A stretch of 64,000 bases of DNA, taken from NCBI RefSeq assembly GCF_017301635.1, contig NZ_CP071091.1, positions 4,352,001-4,416,000 of the forward strand, given 5' to 3'. This document shows, one piece after another, positions 57,636 to 64,000 of the stretch. The position numbers and the translations under genes are program-made. The notes under the pieces were generated by a model. The model was not told the DNA's origin, did no database searches, and saw only the letters and a program-made list of their open reading frames with translations. This DNA is from Myxococcus landrumus (lineage in GTDB: Bacteria; Myxococcota; Myxococcia; Myxococcales; Myxococcaceae). How positions within the stretch are numbered: position 1 is the first letter of the stretch; every line of letters begins with the position of its first letter.

Positions 57636-58382
57636 ATGTCAATCACTCACTCTGGAGTTGCACTTCGACACGTGGCGACTGCAATGACTGCACTCGCCCT
57701 CTCGCTCATTCCCACCGCGAAGGCCTCGGCGCAGCCCACCTTGAAGTATCTGTCCGACCCCGTCGCGGGAAAAACAGTCCGCGCCTGGGACTGTTGCAAG
57801 CCCAGCGGCGCTTGGCCGGGAAAGGCCGACGTCACCGCTCCAGTCAAGGCTTGCGCCAAGGATGGCGTCACCGTGGTCAATGCCAGCACGCAGAGCGGCT
57901 GCTCGGGCGGCAACAGCTATGCATGCAACAACAATCAACCCTGGGCCGTGAATACAACCATGTCCTATGGATTCGCCAGGGCGAATCTGCCAGGCAGGTC
58001 TGAGTACGACACCAGTTGCGCCTGCTACGCCTTGCAGTTCACCAGCGCGGCCGTGAAGGGCAAGACGCACGTGGTCCAGGTGGTTGGCCAGGGGCCGGAT
58101 ATCGGCTCGAACGTCTTTGAGCTGCTCATCCCTGGCGGTGGCGTGGGTCTTTTCAACGGCTGTCAGAGCCAGTGGGGCGCCCCCAGCACGGGTTGGGGTT
58201 CTCAATACGGCGGCGTCAGCAGCAAGGCGGATTGCGCCCAACTGCCGTCGCAGTTGCGGGCGGGCTGCAACTGGCGCTTCGACTGGTTCCTCAACGCGGA
58301 CAACCCGACCGTGACGTTCCGTCGGGTCAAGTGCCCGACGGCCATCACCGACAGGTCGGGGTGCACCCGAAAGGTTGAGTGA
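57636..58382 (+). CDS. Secreted glycoside hydrolase family 45 endoglucanase
   Basis: A 248-residue exported enzyme predicted to cut beta-1,4-glucan. The signal peptide contains ATAMTALALSLIPTAKASA. The mature part follows Humicola Cel45A closely: WDCCKPSGAWPGKA, then CACYALQFTSAAVKGKT, HVVQVVGQGPDIGSN, PGGGVGLFNGC, QYGGVSS and WRFDWFLNADNPTVTFR. The general base Asp is at position 52 and the general acid Asp at position 155 (GPDIG). The Tyr of the usual TRYWDCC motif is Ala50, and a Cys of KPSC is Gly. Many cysteines suggest several disulfides and an extracellular enzyme. No cellulose-binding module is attached. GH45 is mainly fungal or animal, so horizontal origin is plausible. ATG 57636 is chosen to fit the signal peptide. 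Confidence 0.88.
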   Translation: MSITHSGVALRHVATAMTALALSLIPTAKASAQPTLKYLSDPVAGKTVRAWDCCKPSGAWPGKADVTAPVKACAKDGVTVVNASTQSGCSGGNSYACNNNQPWAVNTTMSYGFARANLPGRSEYDTSCACYALQFTSAAVKGKTHVVQVVGQGPDIGSNVFELLIPGGGVGLFNGCQSQWGAPSTGWGSQYGGVSSKADCAQLPSQLRAGCNWRFDWFLNADNPTVTFRRVKCPTAITDRSGCTRKVE

Positions 58383-58528
58383 GGAAACACGAGTCACCGG
58401 TGAAACTTTGCGCCACCGGGGTGGTTCGTCGTGTCCTCCCCCTGGTGAATTGACGGGCCCAGCTCCAGTGGCTTTCATCCCGCCAGGTCCCCGTGTACGC
58501 AGTGGTTCCTACTGACAGGGGGTGGTCC

Positions 58529-60658
58529 ATGAGCTCAATCAATTCCACGGGTGGTTCTGGCGCCGGCAAGGTAGGCCTGCCCGATCTCCGCAAGGCCGAA
58601 GCCCCTCCCAGCCCCGCCGAGGCCGCGAAGCCCCAGGAGGTCGAGACCCCGAAGCCTCCGAAGAAGGAGGTGGCCTCGACCTTCGAAGGGACCAAGCCCG
58701 CGAAGGCGAGCGGCACCGAGCTCCGCCCAGGTCCCGTGGGCAAGAACCCTGGCGCCCAGAAGCCCACCCGCGAGCTGGCCGAGGACCCGCTCGTGGGGAC
58801 CTTCGCGGCCTCCCGGACCACTCGCGCCACGCCCCCCACTCCCGTCGAGCACGAAGGCAAGAAGTGGGACGTCGCCGGCATCGTCATGAAGAACGGCGAG
58901 CCCCATGCCCAGCTCCAGGAAGCGGGAGTGCAGCCTCGCTACATGCCCATGGTGGAGGTCCTGAAGGGCCGCATCGTGGAGGTCCCGGACAAGGACGGCT
59001 CGCCGGTGAAGTTCCGGCTCATGGGGACACGCCAGAAGGACTCACAGGAATACCTGGTCCTTCACAAGCTCGACGACCCCCAGGAGCCCGCCCCCTTGCG
59101 AACGGAGCAGCCTGCTCGCGGGTATCCCATCCGGAACCGCCGGCTCAGCGAGGCCCCGGACAAGAGCGTGGCCAAGGACAAGGAGCTCCTCGTCCCCATG
59201 AGCGACGCCGGCAGCGTCTCCGTCACCTTCAACACGGGCGACCATGCTCCGAGCGGCCGGCACACGTACTCCCTTGGAGCCATGCGCTACGACTCCTTCC
59301 TCCTCACCCCCCAGGAGCCCGCGAGGACGAAAGAAGTCCCCCTGAAGTCGCTCGGCAAGGTCGAAGCACGGCTGAGCGGACGGGAGATGGAGGGCGTCTA
59401 CACCCTCGAGGCCACCGCGAACGGTGGCATCCAGGCCACCGGCATGGACAAGGAAGGCCACTCCGGAACCAGCGCCATCCAGCCGTCCGCCGTCGCGGGG
59501 CGCTACGTCCTGGTCCCCGCCCCTGACTTCGGGGGAATGGTCGCGCTGGATGCGTTCAACTTCCGCGAGGCGCAGGCCCGGGCCACCGCGGCCACGAACC
59601 CCACGGAGGGCTCCCGGCCCATCTCCGACCCGCTCATCGGCACGCTGCCCAAGACGGTCCGCGCCCAGGTGGACCGGGGCACCGCCTCGCTCCAGCACAT
59701 CAAGAAGCTGCTGGACGACCCGGCGGCCACGGGGCCCGTGACGCTCTTCAACGTCGACCTGGGCATCGGCGGGAAGGGCGCGACGGAAGAAGGCAACAAG
59801 CAGGCCCAGGCCGTCCTGGACTCGCTGGTCGCCTACCGGACGCGCAATCCGGACGCGCCCATGCAAGTCATTGCCGACGAGCGGATGTGGAACAACCGCG
59901 AGATGAACAAGGAATTGACGACCCGCCTCCAGGACGCGGGCATCGACATCGTCTTTCCGCGCACGACGGCGAAGCCTCGCATCAACCACTCCAAGGGCGC
60001 CTGCGTGGGAGAGCGCGTGGTGCTCACGACCGCCGCGGTGGTTCCCAAGACGACGACCAAGTCGGACGTCACCACCGAGCTCCCCCCCGAGGCCGCCGGC
60101 CTCTACCGCGACTACCTGAACCTCACCTTCAAGACCGGAGATTTCTCCACGGAAGACAAGGAGAAGCTCCAGTCACTGGTCACAGGTCTCGCGAAGCACG
60201 GCGTGGTGGTCAACGACCCCATGACGAAGAGCCCTCTCGTGGCGCGGGCCATGGACGGCCTCATCACCGGAGCGGCGCGCAGCCTGCGCTTCCTGGGCAG
60301 CGAGCTGAAGGACGAGGCCACCACCCACAAGCTCATCGAGCGGGCAAAGACGGGCGTCCAGGTCCTCATCCAGTACCGGGAGATCGACCCTCAGTCGGAG
60401 TCGTTGCTGAAAGCGGCGATGAAGGACCTCCCCAACCTGAAGCAGGAGAAGGTCGACGACTGGAAGCCCTACCCGCACTTCAACGCCCTCATCGCGGACG
60501 ACTCACAGGCCTACGTCGGGACCGCCTATCTCTGGCCCAACCAGCTCTCGATGGCTCACCACGGGCTGTCGCACGAGAGCGGAGTGGTGTTGGGAGAGGA
60601 CTCCACGAAGGACCTGCTGCGGCAGTTCGACGACCTGGAGGCCAGGACGCGTCCCGCC
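58529..60658 (+). CDS. PLD-like protein with degenerate HKD motifs, possible secreted effector
   Basis: A protein of about 710 residues. The first 110 are disordered, Pro/Lys/Ala-rich, beginning MSSINSTGGSG without a signal peptide. A beta-rich middle follows. The C-terminal 300 residues look like a phospholipase D fold: TLFNVDLGIG, then INHSKGACVG (His487, Lys489, Asp lost) and PHFNALIADD (His650, Asn652 in place of Lys, Asp657). Both HKD sites keep the His but each lacks one partner residue, so activity is doubtful or altered. Leaderless, disordered N-termini with PLD cores occur in contact-dependent effectors; that is inference. ATG 58529 follows a GGGGGTGG stretch; the longer frame from 58493 has no site. 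No immunity-type partner is evident next to it. Confidence 0.75.
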
Positions 60659-60859
60659 TGATGGCCAAGGCCCGCTCCATGGGCCCAGGCCTTCACCGCG
60701 TGGCCGCCGTGGCCTTCCAGGCGACCGCCTGCCTGCGCTGAGGCCCCACCTCGGCGGCGACCTGGCGTAATGCGCAAGTGCATTGGCGCGTCCCGCGAGT
60801 GCCTCGCGACGGTGGGCGGCCTATCTCTCCGTGCAGCAGCACAGACACGGAGCCACCGC

Positions 60860-61765
60860 ATGAAAGCCATCACGTTCCGAAGTGGGCCCCACACCCTCGC
60901 CGGCAACCTTCACCTGCCCGGGGACTTCTCCGAGAGCCGCCAGCACCCGACGCTCGTCGTCGTCCACCCGGGAGGCGGCGTCAAGGAGCAGACGGCGGGC
61001 CTCTACGCCGCGAAGCTGGCGCTCGACGGCTTCGTCGCCCTCGCCTACGACGCTTCATTCCAGGGCGACAGCAGCGGTGAACCCCGCCACCTCGAGGACC
61101 CTTCCGCACGCGTCGAGGACATCCGCGCCGCCGTGGACCACCTCACGACGCTGCCCTTCGTCCAGCGCGAGCGCATCGGCGTCCTCGGCATCTGCGCCGG
61201 TGGGGGTTACGCCATCAACGCGGCCATGACCGACTCGCGGCTGAAGGCGGTGGGCGCGGTGAGCGCGGTCAACATCGGCGCGATGATTCGCCTGGGCTGG
61301 GATGGGAACACAGCCCCCGCACAGACGCTGGGACTGCGCGACGCTGGCGCCGCGCGACGCACGGCCGAACAGGGCGGAGAGGCCATCGCATCCATGCCGC
61401 TCGCACCCACCAGCCCCGACCCGAGCCTTCCGCCGGACCTCCGCGACGCCTTGGACTACTACCACACGGCTCGCGCCCAGCACCGCAACTCGCCGAGCAA
61501 GACCCCGCTGCGCAGCCTGAGCCAGCTCGTCGGCTACGACGCCTTCCACCTGGCCGAGCTGCTGCTGACCCAGCCGCTGCAACTCGTCGCGGGCAGCAAG
61601 GCGGGCTCGCTGTGGCACAGCCAACAAGTGCTCGAACGGGCGGCGAGCCGCGACAAGAGACTCCACATCGTCGAAGGCGCCAACCACATGGACCTCTACG
61701 ATGGCTCCCGGTTCGTCGCCGAGGCGCTGGCGAAGCTCGTCCCCTTCTATCGGGAGAAGCTCTAG
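60860..61765 (+). CDS. Alpha/beta hydrolase, dienelactone-hydrolase-like
   Basis: A 301-residue alpha/beta hydrolase without signal peptide. It has the oxyanion-hole region VVVHPGGGVKE, the nucleophile elbow GICAGGG, where Cys stands in the place of the usual Ser, and the closing His in GANHMDLYD. A Cys nucleophile and a DASFQGDSSGEPRHLEDP stretch are typical of dienelactone hydrolases and the YcjY/DUF1100-like group. The start ATG 60860 removes a 30-residue extension without support. An AraC regulator follows 48 bases downstream in the same direction and could control it. The substrate is unknown. Confidence 0.85.
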   Translation: MKAITFRSGPHTLAGNLHLPGDFSESRQHPTLVVVHPGGGVKEQTAGLYAAKLALDGFVALAYDASFQGDSSGEPRHLEDPSARVEDIRAAVDHLTTLPFVQRERIGVLGICAGGGYAINAAMTDSRLKAVGAVSAVNIGAMIRLGWDGNTAPAQTLGLRDAGAARRTAEQGGEAIASMPLAPTSPDPSLPPDLRDALDYYHTARAQHRNSPSKTPLRSLSQLVGYDAFHLAELLLTQPLQLVAGSKAGSLWHSQQVLERAASRDKRLHIVEGANHMDLYDGSRFVAEALAKLVPFYREKL

Positions 61766-61813
61766 TCCCGAGTGTGCCTCTCCTTCATCCGCGTCAACCC
61801 CTCCGGAGCCGGC

Positions 61814-62812
61814 ATGACTCAACGATTTCGCGTCGCCTACACGCTGCCGAGACGGCTCGCGGAGATGGGCATCTCGCCGGAGGCAGTGCTCCAACGAGCC
61901 GGCCTGCCGCTGGGCTTGTTCGACCTGGAGAAAATCCTGGTCACCACCGACGAGCTCTTCGCGCTGTACCGCGGGATGACGGAGAGCAGCGAGGACCCGG
62001 CCATCGGACTCAAGCTGGGGACCGAGAACCGCGTCGAACAGTATGACCCGGTCGCCATCGCCGGCCTGTACGCCCGCTCCTTCCGGGACGCCATCGAGCG
62101 CATCGCGCGCTACAAGCAGCTCATCTGCCCCGAGGAGCTCCGGCTACACGAGCGAGGTGATGAGAGCGAGGTTCGCTTCGTCTGGACGTTCAGCGATGAG
62201 CGCGAGCCGCCCCTGCTGGTGGACCACTGCTTCTCGTGGTTGGTAGGCATCGGCCGCAAGGGCACCGAGCGCCCGCTCAACCCGAGGCGGGTGGAGTTCC
62301 AGCGCGCCACCGAACACAAGCCCATGTACGAGGCACACTTCGGCTGTCCGGTGAAGTTCAAGGCGAGCCATGACTCGCTGGTCTTCCATCGGGCGGACCT
62401 CGACCTGCCCTTCGTCTCGCACAACCCGGACATGCTGGGCGTCATCGCGCCGCAGCTCGAACTGGAGCTGGGCAAACGGCTCGCGCAGTCGAGCTTGAGC
62501 GAGCGCGCCAGGAGCGTCCTGAAGCGCCAGCTCGCGGGTCAGCGTCCCGCCATCCAGCAGGTCGCCAGCGAGCTGTGTGTGAGCACCCGGACGCTGCAGC
62601 GCCGTCTCAACGAAGAGGGCTTCTCCTTCCAGAGCCTGCTCGAGGAAGCCCGGCGTGAACTGGCCCGGCACTACCTGGCCCACTCGCCGCTGGAGCTCAG
62701 CGAGATTGCGTACCTCCTGGGCTACGAGGACGCAAACTCCTTCTTCCGCGCCTTCCACCACTGGGAAGGTGTCCCACCGGGCCAGTGGCGGGTGGTGCAA
62801 GCCCGGGCCTGA
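61814..62812 (+). CDS. AraC-family regulator with Arabinose_bd-like sensor domain
   Basis: A 332-residue transcription factor. The N-terminal 180 residues form a sensor domain of the arabinose-binding-domain-like type found in OruR/ArgR-like AraC regulators (AEMGISPEAVLQRAGLP, DPAIGLKLGTE, EFQRATEHKPMYEAHFGCPV). The C-terminal 80 residues carry the two helix-turn-helix units (QVASELCVSTRTLQRRLNEE and IAYLLGYEDANSFFRAFHHW). ATG 61814 has GGAG about six bases upstream. Located just downstream of the alpha/beta hydrolase gene, it is likely to regulate it or to be co-expressed with it. Confidence 0.9.
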   Translation: MTQRFRVAYTLPRRLAEMGISPEAVLQRAGLPLGLFDLEKILVTTDELFALYRGMTESSEDPAIGLKLGTENRVEQYDPVAIAGLYARSFRDAIERIARYKQLICPEELRLHERGDESEVRFVWTFSDEREPPLLVDHCFSWLVGIGRKGTERPLNPRRVEFQRATEHKPMYEAHFGCPVKFKASHDSLVFHRADLDLPFVSHNPDMLGVIAPQLELELGKRLAQSSLSERARSVLKRQLAGQRPAIQQVASELCVSTRTLQRRLNEEGFSFQSLLEEARRELARHYLAHSPLELSEIAYLLGYEDANSFFRAFHHWEGVPPGQWRVVQARA

Positions 62813-62866
62813 ACCGAGCCGCATCCGCGATTGCGCGGGAGCGCCGGCGAGTGGTTACGTGGCCCC

Positions 62867-63985
62867 ATGGCGAGACGGCTGAGCTATCTCTTGTCCCTGG
62901 TGCTCCTCGGGGGTTGTGCGAACCAGCAGGCGCAGACACGCGCGGAGCCGCCCCCGTCCGCGAAAGGCAATCAGCCCTCGATGGTGTACCGGTTCGAGGG
63001 CATCGAGCTCTTCGGCACGCGCAAGTACACCCGCGAGGAGCTGCTGGCCCCCTATCTGGCGGCGCTGCCTCCCGCGGGCACCTTGCTGGACATGCAGAAG
63101 GATGGCGACGCCTTCATCCAGGCACTGGCGAAGGGCAAGGAGCAGATCCAATCGCGCCATGGCTTCGCGCTGATTCGCAACTCCGTCACCTCCTACGCCA
63201 AGGACATGACGTTGAGAGTCACGGTGGACGTGGTCGACCTGGGCGACGAATGGCGCCTCGAGTACGCCCCCGCGCCCACGGGCTCCGTCGCCGAGCCCGA
63301 GGGGCTGCTCGCCGCCTGGAGCGCCTATCTCACGCGGATGTGGCAGCTCGTGAACTCGGGAGTCGTGTCGACGGAGGACACGGAGCCCTGCCGCGCCTTC
63401 CACTGCTTCTATGGCCCGGGACATCCGGAGCTGATGCAACTCGAGGCGCCCCTCCTGGCTGGCGTGCCCAAACACTTCGAGACGCTCGTCCGGATGGCCC
63501 ACACTGACGTGGACGCGGAGAAGCGGGAGCAGGCGGCGTATCTGCTCGCCTATGGCCCTTCACGGGACGAGGTCGCCCGCGCGCTGGTGCCCCTGATGAA
63601 CGACTCGAACGAGGCACCGCGCAACGCCGCGATGCGCGTTCTCTGGAAGGTGCAGGAGAAGGCGGACCGGCCACTCATCCCGCTCGAGAAGGTGCTGCGC
63701 GCCATCCACGGCCCCCTCATCAGCGACCGGAACAAGGCCGCGGGCCTGCTGGCGGTCCTCGTCACCCAGGATGCGTCCCGGCGGGGTGACATCCTCCAGG
63801 AGACCGGACAGGTGCTGCTGGAGATGGCCACCGCGAAGCAGGTCATCGAACGAAAGCCCGCGCTCGACGTCCTGCGGGCCTTGTCGGGGAAGGACTTCGG
63901 CGAGGACGCCGCGAGCTGGCGCGCCTGGGTTCAAGAGACGCTGGCTTCCGAGCCGCCCCGCGCGCCCTCGCCGAATCACCGCTGA
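62867..63985 (+). CDS. Putative lipoprotein with HEAT-like repeats
   Basis: A 372-residue predicted lipoprotein. The signal peptide is MARRLSYLLSLVLLGGC with lipobox LGGC at residues 14-17, then a low-complexity linker. The N-terminal half is a mixed domain (FEGIELFGTRKYTREELL, TVDVVDLGDEW) that begins like a POTRA-type strand-helix motif. The C-terminal half has HEAT-like helical repeats (DAEKREQAAYLLAYG, EAPRNAAMRVLWKVQE, RNKAAGLLAVLV). A Cys pair lies in CRAFHCFYG. A scaffold role at the cell envelope is plausible; function unknown. The gene is complete, ending 15 bases before the window edge. Confidence 0.8.
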   Translation: MARRLSYLLSLVLLGGCANQQAQTRAEPPPSAKGNQPSMVYRFEGIELFGTRKYTREELLAPYLAALPPAGTLLDMQKDGDAFIQALAKGKEQIQSRHGFALIRNSVTSYAKDMTLRVTVDVVDLGDEWRLEYAPAPTGSVAEPEGLLAAWSAYLTRMWQLVNSGVVSTEDTEPCRAFHCFYGPGHPELMQLEAPLLAGVPKHFETLVRMAHTDVDAEKREQAAYLLAYGPSRDEVARALVPLMNDSNEAPRNAAMRVLWKVQEKADRPLIPLEKVLRAIHGPLISDRNKAAGLLAVLVTQDASRRGDILQETGQVLLEMATAKQVIERKPALDVLRALSGKDFGEDAASWRAWVQETLASEPPRAPSPNHR

Positions 63986-64000
63986 GCGGCTCAGCCCCCC

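Noticed and set aside
58383-58528. Possible regulatory RNA or hairpin between the GH45 and PLD-like genes
   Set aside because: Only short GC-rich repeats such as CACCGGTG are present; nothing convincing as a terminator or riboswitch.

Overview
The window is very GC-rich DNA with GTG/TTG starts mixed with ATG. It carries giant NRPS and hybrid PKS-NRPS genes, a TubC-type docking domain, multiheme cytochromes and many secreted or lipid-anchored proteins of unknown function. This suggests a myxobacterium (Myxococcus/Corallococcus/Cystobacter-like, Myxococcota). That is inference from gene style, not from a marker gene.

Layout. (1) 1-2116: 3' end of an NRPS gene (A-PCP-TE) from another assembly line that lies mostly outside the window, closed by a strong hairpin. 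(2) 2174-10897: a zinc-ribbon protein, a small conserved protein, a truncated lipoprotein remnant, a F420-reductase-like oxidoreductase, then an MFS drug exporter, an AraC regulator, a VOC protein and a UvrA-like ABC protein that together look like a resistance/stress set. (3) 10957-17515: a YVTN-propeller/di-heme cytochrome, a run of small exported or membrane proteins, and a four-heme cytochrome. (4) 17544-18650: a cysteine-rich mini-protein and a broken LuxR-type regulator, both showing decay. (5) 18658-53309: the main biosynthetic locus. (6) 53313-63985: two tandem paralogous periplasmic beta-propellers, a membrane protein, a GH45 cellulase, a PLD-like protein with degenerate motifs, an alpha/beta hydrolase, an AraC regulator and a HEAT-like lipoprotein.

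The main locus is a six-gene operon: PKS-NRPS, NRPS, NRPS, NRPS-TE, MFS exporter and FAAL. Four of the five junctions overlap by 4 or 8 nt; one has a 48-nt gap. An arginine-deiminase-like gene is divergently transcribed from an AT-rich spacer. Read by domains: a fatty acid is activated by the stand-alone FAAL and loaded on the N-terminal ACP of the hybrid enzyme. It is extended once with malonyl-CoA (KS-AT-ACP, AT motif HAFH) and its beta-keto group is transaminated by the embedded aminotransferase. The beta-amino fatty acid then receives seven amino acids, and the terminal TE releases the product, probably by cyclisation. This is the iturin/mycosubtilin design with a split FAAL and a different peptide. 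Specificity codes I read by alignment to GrsA are: unassigned (DAENIVAIT), Gly (DILQLGMVW), Thr (DFWNIGMVH), Asn-like (DATKVGEVG), aromatic Phe/Tyr-like (DACTIAAVC, followed by an E domain so D-configured), and two Orn-like basic residues (DVGEFASID, DVGELVSID). Odd points are an atypical condensation domain after the Thr module, a roughly 73-residue low-complexity insertion in the E domain, and the adjacent deiminase, which could turn an arginine-derived residue into citrulline.
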